Assembly (NCBI GenBank): GCA_964019425.1
Contig: OZ025804.1
Location: 868,001-932,000, forward strand
Length of the DNA: 64,000 nt
DNA from: Flectonema sp. DT1601
Lineage: Eukaryota > Euglenozoa > Diplonemea > Diplonemida > Diplonemidae
Reading direction: 5' to 3'
The translations under genes were made by a program, and so were the position numbers. Positions 26,501 to 41,500 of the stretch are shown piece after piece (the stretch's first letter is position 1; every line of letters begins with the position of its first letter). The notes below the pieces were generated by a model. The model did not search any database. It worked only from the letters and a program-made list of their open reading frames with translations, and was not told where the DNA came from.

Positions 26501-29500
26501 ACCTACCCGATTGACAAAGAGACGTCCATGAAGTCACTAGAAGTTGGTGAATTGAAATGCTTTCTCCGTAATTTCCACACTGCTAACAAACACATTCCTG
26601 CTTCTTATGTTCATAGTCTTGTTAAACCCCATAATAATAAAGGGCATTGGGTGACGTTTGACAATTTTAATTTGTCATACGCATTTCTTGTTTTGATGTT
26701 GGCGAAAGGGTTCCACTGTGTTGGAACAGCCTGACGGAACGGAAAGGTGTTGATGTTACAAAACCGAAGGCTACCACTGGACCGGACGACTAAGCAAATC
26801 GGAAGTGAAAGAAAGACCGAAGAATCTTACTGCTTCTTACCTTCAGTCAAGCACCTTATCCACCATATAAAGTGGAGAGACTCAAAGGATGTGCATCTTT
26901 TCAGTACTCTTCCCTTACGTGAGCACCGTGTCGATGTATATCGCTGGATTAGGAAGAGAAATAAAAAAGAAAAAGTGCCGATCAAACTACCGTGCAAGTA
27001 GACAGGTACACCAAGACGATGGGAGGTGTTAACCTGATGGATAGCATGAAGGCAAGGGCGAACAGAAACCTTCAAACTAAACGATGGCATCTAAAGGTTT
27101 TCGACTACTTGCTGAAAGTTTCGATGTTCAACACGTTTACCCTTCAAAGGAAATGCGGTAAGGATACTGGTACCTACACACGGTATGTAGAGGAGCTCGC
27201 TATGCAACTCGTCAGTGACGGGACGTCGAGAGACAAGACAACCAATACTACATCTACTATTGACTCGGGTTCGCACTTTTCACATATGTTCAGCACCACT
27301 GAGCACTATCCATCAATATTTGGCACTGCTAAACAATGTAAGTATCACAATACTCGAGTGAGGACTACTTATGGATGCCAGGGGTGAAAGGTTTTTATGT
27401 GTCCTGCACCCTGTTTTGGCAAATACCACTTAAATCTTACAAAGGGGAGAACATTTGCGTCCCATACCACTACCTCTGTGTCGGGAGGTGCTATCCGGGA
27501 AGAATGTACTAAGGGGAAGACCCCTGCACTCACAACAACATCAAAATCGAAGAGGCGCAAGGAGTCATAAGAACTGAGCTTATTTTTGTCTTTGGTGGTG
27601 TTTTCATTTGTTCTGTTCACCCTTTAGGTGGTGAATGTGTGTGTATTTTTAACGGGCAGGCAATGGCGGTTCACTTTGTCACATCACCTTTCCGAGCCCC
27701 CCTACCTCTTTTCCCCGTTAGCTCTTTTTTCAAAAAAAGTCCAAAAACCGGGTTTTACCCCCGTCCGTAATGGGTTAATGAAGATGTTGGTGTTAAGGCG
27801 AAACAAACTAAAAAAATAAAAACAGCATGAGTCCCACCACCTTCAGATTAGTGGTTTAATTATTACTGAAGGAGGTGATTCTGATGACCCTATAATGAAA
27901 TCTATCGTAAATCCATCAGCAAATCCAGCCCTGTTAATGGACGTCATGGGAAGCATGATTAACTGCACAGCCGTATCCCTTCGATTAACATTTCACCAGC
28001 TTATTGCTGCTGTTCGGGTCGCTTATGATCTTAATTTGTTTTCTGATGTAATAGATCGTCAGATTATCACTGGACTCTCTTCGGCATTCAGTCCTTCTGC
28101 GAAACTTCTCGAAATGGACATTCGTCCAATAACAACACTCGGGGATAAAGTATTATTCCAAGTAGGGGAGACTGATATTTCAATTCTAGGTCCTTCTCTC
28201 ATATCACCGAGAACACCTGACATTACAGTTGGTTGTGAACACTTATGTTTAGTAAGCGTTGGAAACAGAGGTGTCTCTGATAATGAAACAGCGGAGATGC
28301 TTGTGAGAAAGCCATTTGTGACTTTAAATTGGAAACAAAATAATTATCCAGAACAACTACTGCAGGTAGTAACGGATGTGAGAGAAAAGCTGCTACAGCG
28401 GAATAGTCGAGGTGCGAACAGCTCACCTCAAATATCTCCAAGTAGAAGAGGTTCTAGAGGTTTGTCTCATAGTCAGATAGTTAGAAAAGTAAAATCTGAA
28501 AGGGGACCAAATAAGCTACCAACTACTACTACTAATGATGAGAAGGAGCAGACCGATGGCTCGTTTGCTCCTCAATTCTTCTTTCCTCAGTTGACTAAAA
28601 TAATTTATTCTGTTACAGATGTTCATGTCTCTGTTTCATTACCTTCTAGTTCTAAAGTAATACTAACACTGTCTGGTATGTCAGCATCTCTTGAGACTAT
28701 CACACCCAAAGCCTTCGTCACCTTCACCAACCCAGCTGTTTATATTTGTGACATAGCAGTGTTGCATCCTCCTACAGAAATAAACTTCTCGTTGTATGAA
28801 CATGCGTCTGTTACTGTTAATAAATTAATGTTAACATTGCCTCCATCAAATATCAAACTTTTAATAAATTTTGCTACGGAGCTACGAGGGTGTTTGGCTG
28901 CTAGAATGATTGCTGAGAAGGTCACGTGGAAAGCAAACGTTTTATCGATTCTGTCACAACGTCGAAGGCAACGGAGAGACATTGTAACAGCAGAGGGTCG
29001 AGAGAAGCTCATATCTGATTACGAAACGATGATGATGTATTTAACCATGGGTGGTAGATGTCCTTGTAAAACTGTCAACGCTCAATCCTACTACAATATT
29101 CTAAGTAGGACTGTTGGAGGTTCTGCTGTTGCAATTGAACACAGAAGAAGAATTGTAAACAGCGTTCCAGGTGGTGTGAAAATGTTGACTTCCCCAAAAC
29201 ATAAGATCCAATCGATCGCTTCAATTTTGTCACCGAAATCTCCGATGAAATCAGACGTCAGTTTTGATAGTCCTCTGAAGAAGAAATTATTATCAAAAAG
29301 ACCAAAAAGATTAAACGAACTATCCCTATTGACATCACCATTAAGATCACCTGTTGGGACTGTTGATAAATTGTATTCAACTTCGTCAGAAGGTCATTCA
29401 ATTCAAGAATGTATTACTTTGTTGTTGTCAAAGTTTCAAAAACTAAGTCTAACAATTCATAATTTATACTTAGACTTGGATCAATCAGACGGAGATGGAA

Positions 29501-32500
29501 AAGTTAAGAAAACGACATCAAAATCTCACGTTCACATCTCTGGTAATGAAATCAACATCGTTGCAGCAGCTGATGGAAGTTTTTCAACTCTTGATGTGGG
29601 TGAGTTAGAGATTCACAAGTTCGGATCCTGTGCTAAACTATCAGTCAGCTTCAATAAGGATTCTGGTGTTTCTCTCTCTGCCAATACTTTAGAATACGCT
29701 CATCAACATAAAAATGAACTCATGCAGTTGGTGTCATCATACACTTCAATCATTCAAACAAAGAAAGATTTTAAAAGATTTAAATTCTACACTGAAATGA
29801 TTTCGAATCCTTTGGGTGGAGCGTCAGGTTTCACGAGACATGTTTTAAATGTTTCGAATTTAGTATTTCTCGATTCTTTGCAATCACCTTTAATACTTTC
29901 AGAGTTACTAGTTGTAAAAGCAACGGGAATGTTTGCCTGTATTGAAGCAAGATCCACATCAATGGAAAAACCAAGTATCATTCTCTGTGACACTGCAGAT
30001 GATCCTCTCTTTATAATCTGTGATACGGTTTTAGTTTTAAGGAGACTTCACATCGTTACTTCAATTCAAAATTGGAATGAGAAATACGTCTCAATTATTG
30101 GAACAGGTAAAATCCATTTAGTTGACTGTACGGTGACCTGTTGTGGAGTTATTGGTGGTCCTGCTGAACAAAAACAACCCATCTTTCCAATAACTAACTC
30201 AATTCCGAATATCAACGTCGATATATCGAAGTTGTGTTGTTTTGCTGATGATAATGTCGTGTTTGAAACAAGTAATCTGAGTGGTGGATTTATTGCGAGA
30301 GATTCACGTCGAAAACTGTCGTACTCAACATTGGACTCAACATTTGATACAATTAACTCAGGAACTAAAACTAAAGTACTTCCTGAGCTACGACTCTCGA
30401 TGGAATCAATAATCGTAAAACAAAATTTCGAACCAGTTGGACACTGCAAGAACAAAACAGATAATCAAAACTGCATAACGGTAATAGCAAGTTTAGAGGA
30501 AGATGGTGACGACACTACGTACAGAGTCGGAGTAAACATATCATCGACTGATGTACATATTGAAGAGTACAAGAAAGTAGTAAAACATCACAAGATTGAC
30601 GATGATTTTTCTGACAGTTCTTCAGACAAGTCACTCTCACCAACATCAAAGGCTTCGAGTTTTGACGTCGAATCGTTGGAGGCATTGAAATTAACAATTC
30701 CAGACGGATTGTCTCTTAATTTCGCTCTTTTTTTAACACCGAATCAAGACTTGCAAGATATCACTCACACTGGTCATCGTAAACAACAATCAGAGACTAC
30801 TCCTCATCATTATTACCTTCCTCATATTCTCATGGCTCCAAGTGTTGTTACTCTGAATTGTGAATCAGGGTTTAGTTTTGAGAATTCATATTGTAGTACT
30901 GAAATCAAACATGTTAATATAAATATTCCATTCTGTCAAATGATGACCATAGCTGAAGAAGAACTCGACAAATTTAATATCGACTTTGGGAACATCACAA
31001 TCGATTTAAAGAAAAAATATTCTCCAACTCCGACGATAGACCCTCCGACATCTGACCCTGACAAGGCAACTTTAGCTGAGATATGTTATAAGAGAGATTT
31101 GGAAGCTTATGTTTATGAAACAAGTTTAATGTCAAAACAGGTTTTTAGAGATACCTGTCGTGGTCGTGTTAACGGAAAGAGCATTCGATCACTAGTAGAC
31201 CGTTATCTAATGACTGGGAAAGCTTCGATTGGTAGTATTAGTTTGAGTCTCTGTTTTGAGACTTTATCAAAATCCTGTAGTGGAAGTGTTAAGGATAATA
31301 ATATTCAAATGTTTCTTAGAAAACCTCACTTCTTTAGAGGAAGTCAACAAACCAACACTTTCATTACAAAGTCTGGTCCTGAGAATGACGTCGGACCGTT
31401 AGTTTGCTCACTGGAGACACCTGATGTTGAAATAAATAACTTCAAAGTAATGAGCAACAGTGGTAAGATCCACGGTGTGATTCACTCAACAAGAAGTATT
31501 GATTTCACAGTACGTGGGGTTCGACTCACAGCAACACCAGACCTCATAAAAGAAGTGTCTGGATGGTTACCCGAAACCCCCCCTGAAGCTCCATACCACT
31601 CAAGGTACATCCGTGACATTGTTAATTCATATGAGACAGGAATAAGAGAAGTTCCTTCTCCTCACTACACTCTGTCATCTGATACAGTTGTATGTTGTAG
31701 AAGAGACGCTCAGGAACTTCTATTTCAGAAATCAGCACATAAAGATGCTGCTCAGCTACAATCAGAAAGAGAATTATTTATTCGGAACTTGGGACTCTTA
31801 TCAAGAGCTGCCTGGACTATTTATGTTCCAGAAACTGATGATCACACTCCCAGGTCGAGGGCTCAAAGATTACGTCAAAAGAAACAAGTCGGAAGGAGGT
31901 TGAACATTACTAATCTTGAAGCAGAAGTAATCGATTTGATTGTATTGCGTACCAGCGTCACAATCGTCACTTCGCTGACGAAAACTGAAGCAACAGTTCC
32001 GTCGATGGAAGTTCTGGTGGCTGCTGTTGATCCTATTAATAATACTCCTGTGAGACTCGCTGTTTTTAAAATTAGTAATCCTGGAATCCAAATCACAACT
32101 TCCAGAGGTGATCGCAGCAGTTATCTTTCAATAACAACAATTGGAACACCAGACGACAACAACAACACCATCGCTATCGATATCAGTAATGAAGTTGTAA
32201 TTGAAAAGCTACTCAGTCTGACTCATAAAGAAATCCCATTACCTTCAAACCCTTTCGAACATATTCAACAAAGTGATAACAACAGAGAAGTCATAACAGA
32301 GATCCATGGGATTAATGAAACAGTAAACGGAACAGTTGGTATGGTCCTACCTGGATACCCACCAGTAAGCACTAATAAAGATGATGATTTAGCGAGCACT
32401 GAGTACATTATTGTACGGCAACTTCAAACAGAACAAAACGGTGAAGAAGGGAAGGTTGTGGTTCTTCCAAGATGTGATTTAATTGATTCCGATTCTAATT

Positions 32501-35500
32501 TTCAAAGTAGATTCGCAGCTCGAAAACATGTTGAGGACAAAGCAATCTTCAGCTGTAAAATTATTGGAATCTCTGTAAGCCTTCCAACAGACACCAAGAT
32601 CTCAATATCATCAGTCAGCAGTAATGACAATGCGTACACAATAACAGATCTTACTATCGATGCTGGTGATGAACAAATTGTTAAGTTAGATATGATGTCA
32701 CTTCACATTCCAAAACAAAGTTGTCTTTGTGACGGTCTCGGAGCACTATTCACGATATCAATAAACGACATCGCAATAGTAACAACTCCGTCATCTCTAT
32801 TAGCAGTAACAACTACACTCACATCAGTTCAGGAATTGTTATTGTTATCAGGACCTGCTCAACCAATATTATGGACACTACCTGACTTCAGTACGCTATC
32901 AATTCATCAAGGGATGTCAGGGTTGTACTTTATTGTTTTAAGAAGACCTAATACAGTAAAACAATTCATTCCTTGTAATAAATATTTACAAGTCTCAATT
33001 TCTGAAAATGATCTAAACGGTTACACTACAGTGACAATGCGGCAGATTAGAGATGTTGAGGGAAATGCGAGGGGATCGATCTGGATATCAGATTTATTTT
33101 TTATGTTGAATTGGGATGAGGGGTCTGAAGGTCCTTTACGACTTGAAATTGCAAATAGGAATCAAATGCAGGTCGAGGAGATAGCAATCACATCGGAGTT
33201 GAGGAATGATAACCTGATGGAGTTCACATTAACAGCTGTGGGTGAACGTACTGTTAGTACTGTCTTACAGAATGAAGATTTGTTAATAATCAGAGATCTG
33301 CAACACATGGCAAGAGCTTCTCGTATCTGTTTTACAATAATACCTGCTAATATTCTTGAAGGAATTGAAAGAGGGAATTCCTTCCCGCAGGGTCAACGTG
33401 ATTCCTGGTCAGTTGAATGTAATCTCAAGACAGCTGAAGAGATCATTGAGGCAACTCGAATCACGCGTATTAGAAATAATGCTCACTATCAACAGGCGGA
33501 GATTCGAACTTGTAAATGTACTCAACCAAAAACATTAAATAATCCTCCAAAACAATATCGAAGATACATTCTTCATGGCAGATGTGATTGTACGAAGTGT
33601 CAGCCTGGTAAGGTTATTGAAGGCAGTCGATTCACACAGTTAAATACGACTAGGATTTCAATAAAAGAACTGAACACCACGATTAAGGCTGAACACGGCA
33701 TGGAGATAGTCTCACTCAAAGGAAACTCCATTGATTCTGAATTCTCAATGAGATTCCATGGAAACAGTTTCTCTCTTCGAGCGAATACATTAAATGTGAT
33801 GGAGAACAGTTGTGAAATCACATTAATTGATAAGTTTCATTACAATACTAACTTTTCTGTTAATCTATTTGATGGTTTATTCATCACAAATGACCTCTTC
33901 CAAGAGAGTTGTCACCCAACAGTTCCTCAGAGGACACAAACTATTTCGATTGGCTATCTTAAAAGTAGTTTAAACACCCCTTCCATCAATCGACTTTTAG
34001 TTGGACTTCCTGTTGTTCTTCCGGCTGGGATGCGGTTTGCTCCACTTCTTGCACCTGAAGTTCCGATGAGATTCTCACCTGAAGTAGTGTCGACGTATTG
34101 TTGTTTTGATGTTAAAGTTGTTATGGTTCAGTGTTTTGGGTTTTCACTCAAAGTGACTGATGCGAAGTTAGTCGTATTCCTGCAACCACATCAGCAACAA
34201 TTCCAATTCAATATTGATAAAGAAACATCTGTGATCGCTTCAGAGAAAATATTTTCCATATCTCAAATAGAAACTCTCTTCAGACTTGACAAGAGAACTT
34301 ATAACAGAAGTGGAGTCATGACTGAAAGAATCGCAAAAGGAAGTATTGGAAAGATAAGAATTGATTTGTATGAAAGTGCGTTATTTGATATTTATAACTT
34401 CATGAGAGAATTAAAAGGAATCTTTAGTGACACAGTCCTTGAGAGTGACAGTGAAGAATCATTATCTGATTTAGATTTCATTGGAACTCAGACTCGCAGA
34501 CAAACAATATCAGTGGTATCAACAGAGGAGATTACTGCTATTGAGGATGATTTTGATTTCCATCCTCAACCTGTCGAGTATCTCGGTCTGTCAAATGACG
34601 TCGATCTGCTATTCGAAGGAATCTCTCTGTCGTACACTCCTGAAATAAAGCCACTCACGAAGAGTAAAAACACTCCAAAATGCGTCATAAATATCGATCA
34701 CGGGTTTAGAATTCAAGCACATCGAGTCTTACAAGGTGCTCATTGGCATGAAAAATGGAAATTACGAACATTAAAAATAGTCATCCCAGGACTGGTAACT
34801 GATATTGAACTTCAACTGAGAGCTACCAGACAATTAGCTCACTTGGAAGAGTCTTTGATACGAAAAGAACAAACAAGTGTTATACAAGACTTAGAATGGA
34901 GTAACAGTATGGTATTGGAGAGGGTACCTGATGATAATGAAACACTTCGATCGTGTATTGGTTTTAGATGTGTTTCAATTAATGAAGACATCATCGCATC
35001 AAAGGACTGCGTCAATAAGTTCTGTTCAGAAAATAAAACGACTGGGCAGATTGTATTCTCATTGTGGAATGACGTGACTGTCTCAGTTAATAACATTACA
35101 GTTATTCTCTCTCCTATCGTGTCTTGTTTTGATAAAGCAAAAACTGAAATTAGTAATTCTCCTTTGTTTAAACCAACAAAGAAATCTGAAGAAGTCCCAC
35201 AATCACAACAACACGTTCACAGAAGTACTTCAATCATATTGTCTCTTGGATCTTTTCAAATGTCTAGTAGAAATGACATAACCAGCACTGATAAACCATC
35301 ACTTTTTATTAGAGATCTGTACGCAACTGGTACGTTGTGTAGTAGTAGAAAATCTTTTACTATTGACCACCCGAGTATTGTAGTGTCTTATCTACCGACG
35401 ACTCCTCATTGGACTTCCTTGAGTAATCAACTTGGAACGACTATAACAACAGGAAGGTATAACTGTAGGGATGTTGTGTTTTGTAATAAGAACAATAATG

Positions 35501-38500
35501 AAATGATTTTGATGAAATGGAAATATGGAAGACAGAGGAAAGATGTTGTTGAGAATAATGAAATTAATGAGATGTTGTCGGAGAGCAGTTCAAGTGAAGA
35601 TATTTCTCAAAACTATTCAAATAACGAAACACCACATTCATCATCAGATAGAGTTTTAATAACATCTCGAAGCTCTGATTTCGTAATCGAAGCAAAGGAA
35701 GATTCAATTTCTTATTTAGGTGAAGGACTGCTACTAATTAATGGAATCAACGTTGATACAAGAAAACAGATCCGACAATACTACCGACTTGATAATGATA
35801 AACGTAACTCAATCCTGGGAGACATTAGATCACTCTTCCCCAACTGTAGAGTTCCTGACACGATATATATACCACTTCAGTTATTGAAATATGGATCTGA
35901 GAATAAACCTGATGGTAAAACAGTATTAAAAATTTCCGGAATTGCTCCAACTTACAAAGCAGATGTCGTTACATCTTTCTCACCTCTTTTATGTGTCCTA
36001 GCAAGAGATGTGTATTACACTGTGGAAGAAGAATGGAATACGATTACGGGTGTTGTTCATACTGCTCAGGGTATTTATGCTGATCAAGCGTCTGTTGGTT
36101 CTCATATGGCGAGCTTTCGTCGGACGAAAAGTACCAACAGCAACAGGATGACTATTAGTAATTTATCAGGTGGTAGAGATATCAAATATCCGGAAATGAG
36201 TTTTTATGATGAACCACCAGAGACGTCACTTCCGTTGCATTCTCATCGTCGATTGTCAGCAATTCAGACGATTTCAAGATTTGATATGCGAGAATTAGAA
36301 AACTTCACCGATCCAGATAAAATATGGACGTTCTATATTAGTGATGACGTGTGTCTTGGTCCTCCTAATTCAAGTGTTGATGCTACTCAGTGGATTGTAA
36401 CGACAACTACTCAACATGAAATTATTATAGTCATGAAAGGTTGTGTTAGTGAAGATGATGACATCCTTCCTACGGTAGAACTAAATATCGATCGACTGAA
36501 ACAAAAAATAGTATCCGACGAAGACCCAGCTGAGTATTGTAATATTTACGGTGCGTATATTCATCCGCTGGTCTTATTGAGATTTGAAAATTTAAACATC
36601 CGAACTGTTTATTCAGATATCAAACCGTGGGACTACTTTAAAGGAAGTGTTGAGTTTTTAAATTGCACATTTTCGCATTCTCATGCCGGAGAATCGTTTT
36701 CAATATCTAGAAAACACAAACACATCTACAGAGGAGCAGCACTTGGACTTGCTAGAGTAGGTCACACTAGTATACTTGATTCGATGCCTTTTATTAATTT
36801 AAATGTTTCAATATCTGTACCTGAAGTTCAGGTTTACATGACTGAGAAGTCTTCAGATCCATCAAAAATGATGTTCGGACTCGCATTTGACGATTTTGGT
36901 CTTCGTCTTCGATGTTCTCAACAAGAATCTCGTGAGAATCTCGAGAGAGTTGGGGCACGTGTTTGGATTAAAAAGATTAAGTTAACGGGAATGACTATTC
37001 AAAATTGGATTGACAGAAGGATAAAACAATTAAAATCAATCAACGTCGATGCTGTCAGAAGAGCAATCTCTTCAGGTAGTATTCCAATTCAAAAAGACGA
37101 AATTGAATCAAATTGCGACCTCACAGTTGGATCTGTTGTTTCACTTTCAAAGGAAATAAATTCATCGACTGGAACATTAGTTGGAATGCCGGAAATCCTT
37201 CCAATCGGATCATTACTTAGAGTTCTTTGTGTTGATCCATTGATGTGTTGTCCTGTTCAGGGAATCGCTCGATCTGTTCCTTTAAAATTATCAGCAGCTT
37301 CTTTAAAAGAGATGAAAGCCAAGGCTAAATATTTCCACCGCGGAGGAAGTCTTTTTGAAATGAAATCTGACCGACCGAGTGCTCCTTTGAAAGTAAGATT
37401 TATAAGTCAGAAACCTGTCGGAACACCAGAAGAACAAAACTTACAATTTGGACAACCAAAAGATGATTACAATAAAAACATTACTGGAGTCACTCGACTA
37501 ACTAGAATGGGTGAAGCTCTCACACCAGAAGAACGACAAGAGTGTGCTGATGCTCTCGGAGTTGAAGTGCATCAGTTATCAGATGCATGTCGTCAATTTA
37601 TTGAAATCCAATCTCCGATCGAAAGGCTTCAGTTTGGTCCTTATCTCGATACACTTGATGATCATGACTTTAGAGTTCTCGCAACAGAGGCTGGGATATT
37701 AACTCATTCATTACCAAGAGTTGATTTAATGGTTGTCATCAGAGAGAAGTATGAAACCCATTCTCGTGTGAGAAGTCTTCGACACAATCAGAGACCTATT
37801 ATGGCTTGTGATACTATTTCGGGAAAGTTTAGATATCCTTGTGGGACATTTCCTTATTATTGGGTTCAAGAGACTGAACTACGACAAATCGCTTCATACT
37901 CAACTCGAACAGTTGGATCACTTGTAATGTATGTTGGTGACAGTAGTAACGGTCTTCCTCATGGAATTCAAGTTATTGTTGACAAGGTAACCTCTGATGG
38001 ACGTATCCGAGTTAAACCTGATTTTAAATCACTCCCCGTGATACCCTTCCGAGTCACCATCACTCAAGCAACTGGAATAGTTGCCAAACCATCTCTGATT
38101 GATTTAAGAGCGTTATCCACGCTGTTGAGAGGCAGTGCCGTAGCGAAACCGACTCATCCAATTGTAAAGAAAAAAGTCTCAGGCAAAACTAACGGAGAAG
38201 TCGCACAAACTTCAAATAAAACTTTAACAAGACACCAGAGAATACTTAACGGTGAACTCGCAATAGACATCAGTCACATATGGTTCTCTGTTTTAGACAA
38301 TTCTGGTACCAGTCTTGTAGAAGTTCTTAGGTTAAATTGTAATGGAATAAGAGCAAAGTTCAATTGGAGAGGAAAGTCAATTCAAGAAATTACGAAAGCT
38401 TCAATATTTGGAACATTTGGAGCGATGATGTCGATGAGACATTTTAATACTTACTCTGGTGCGTGGGAACCAATTTTAAATAATTATGGAATAATAATCT

Positions 38501-41500
38501 CAATGGAAAACACTAGAAACTATCTCAGTCGTGAAGGTGGAACGGAATACAAACAGCGTGTTTCAATCACTCCGTTCAGAACTTCAGAAGGAACAGGAAG
38601 CTCAACTACGATGGAAATCGCTATCACCGCACACTCTTTAAGAACTTTAAGACAATTAGTAATGTCAGGTGAAACACTAACTAATGGTTATAAAGAAAAG
38701 TCAGCTCTACTACTCGACAAAGACGAGTACAGAATCATAAACAGCAGTGGCATTGAAGTCACTTTCGTTGAACGTGTTGAGATGGAATGGGAGAACCAAC
38801 CTGACTCACCATTCAGAGTAACATCAGACGGCCAGACTACCAGTAGTTCTGATACACAGTCTTTGAATATGATTAGAACCTGTACTCAGATTCCGGAAAA
38901 AAGATTTGTTGTCTGTTCGATAATAATTGAGAATATCGTAAAAGCTGACACATCAGCACTACTTGGTATTGTTGACTCAACAGGTTATCCTGTAGCTGTT
39001 AGAATAACTGATGGAGCTATTCTTATTGGAGATGATGTTGTTGGAAGTTCTCTTAAAACAACTTCTGAGAGATCACAACTAACAGTGGCACTTGATCCTA
39101 CTTATCAAACAATTACATTTTCTTATTCTGATTCTCCTTCTGAATCCTCAAGACCAATACGACTACCAACTTTAACATCACCGTATTACATCGCTGCTTG
39201 GACTACAAAGTTTGGATGGATGTTTACTTTGCCATCGGATTTACAGAAGGCTGCTGTATTCCTACCCGGAAACTACGGCAGTCAACACGCGACTCCAATC
39301 GATAGTTTGAGATTGCCTTATTTTGATTTGTTTCCTGGAAAAGTTTATCCAACAACAAACCTAAAAACAAAACCAACAACAATGATTCCTTACGGCAGAG
39401 TATCCCTCCCACTTGAGAGTGAGGTTTGGTGGGTTTGGAGAATGTTAGCACCCAATGAGAAATCAAAGCATGCAGACTACACTAAAAGTGTATTTAATAC
39501 ACTCTACGCTATGCAACATGTCGCTATAGGTTGTCCTGGTACTGAACCAGGGTGTAAGGTTTGCTCTAAAAATAAGAATTTTGAAACATCAAAAGTACAC
39601 CGAAAACTGACTCCTCGTCTTAAAATTAACAAACAAGTCGACGGTGGTTCATTTCACACGGTGGTACGATCTGGAATTCGTATTGTGAATAATTGTGAGT
39701 TTCCGATTGCTGTGGAATTTACAGTCACGGGACACAGTGATAAGAACACAAAACAATTATCTGAATTACTAAAAACATTCGAAGGGATCACTCACTGTAT
39801 TACAATAGTACCAGGTATTGGTGACTTGGATGAAACAACTGGTGCGAGAAACTCAACAAATGTAATCGGAGTTGCATTGCCATTCTCAACGAGAGGAGGT
39901 CGAATGAGAATCAGACCAGCAGCATCACTTGAAGACGGAACTTATTTAGGACACGCGGATATCTCAAAAAATATTCAACTTGGGGATTCACAGCATGCGA
40001 AATCTCTTCAAAAACTCCATTGGTCAACCCGTCGAATTCCAACATACGTTTATAACAAAGAAGCAAAAGAATACCAATCTACCAGTGCTAAGTGTCTTCC
40101 ACAAGATAATCAAAGCCCACTTTGTTTTCATGTTGCTTATAATCCTATTGTACCATATGAAAGTGATCATTATTGGTTAGCAAAGACTGAACAGAAGAGG
40201 TTAGATCAAGAGTGTGAGATTGTTGTACAGCCATTGGTGGAATTAATAAATGGGTTACCCTGTAATGTGAGGTACACTGTCTTTAATGGTGAAGCTGGAA
40301 GTGGTAGTTGTGGAGCATTGCAACCGTCTAAATCAGATTTTATAATGTCGAGTGCGAGTGATGAGGAATTGAGATTACAAATTGTTATGGAATCAGATCA
40401 AGGAGGAAGACTTCACCAGACGGAAGCTCTAATTATACATCCGAGTGCTAATGACACGCCAGAAGTTAGAAAGTCTTTCAGTATTGACAGAACTGATGCT
40501 ATTCATCTCCACACTAAACAATCATCAGTTCATCATACTACTTCAACTATTCTTCGTATTGAAGTTGAGAATTTAATTAGTTCTTCTCCAACGTCTCGAT
40601 CACTTCGAACGATTAGAATTTGGGCGTCATTTTGGATACTTAACCAAACCCCTTATAGATTATTCTTAAAGGCCGGTAAACCATTAAAGAACTTAGCAGG
40701 TATATCACCCGAAGGACTACCAAGTGGAGAGATAGAACCAATTTTGTACAGTCATGACGAACAGTCTGATGGCAATGTTGTAAAGTTCACTATCAAAGCT
40801 GAGAATTCAAACTGGTCTGAACCAATGCCTGGGACAATTGGAGTTCATCAAGTAACTTGTGAAGACATAACTAACTTAAGAAGAAGAGTCATTCCATTAT
40901 CAGCGACACTAATGATTGGAAAAGGAGGATCCGTCAGCAGTCGAATCATGTTAATACGAGAAAGATACGTTTGTATTAATCGCTACAAGAAGGGAATCGG
41001 TCTTCGAATGTCTGGCGTCACTATAAAAGATGCCATAACGAGAGTTGGAGCTTACGCAAAAGGTAGAAAAACCCCGAGCAGTGCTATCCAGTGGTTATTC
41101 AATAACGAAACTGTGAAAGGAAGAAAGAGATCTGAAGCTTTTGATGGGTTGTCAAAGCATCCTCATATCCAACTTTGTATTATCGATGAGAATATTGTTT
41201 GGTCTTTTCCTTTTCAAATAAGTGATGTTGGTACTGTTCACGTGAAGGTTAATAATGTTGCTTTAGCTGTGGCGTTCACTATGCAAGATTCGACTATATT
41301 AGTGGAAGTTCAAAAAGCAGAATCGCCTCCTATTCGAATCATCAATAATACTTTTCATGAGATAACTGTTCAGCAAGCAGCACGTATTCCAGATAAGAAA
41401 GCCAACAAGAGACGAAATGCATTTCTTGAGATTGTTGGGAAATCAACTCATCCAACTTACAAACTACCTCCTCTAACAACACTTGACTTCTATTACGACG

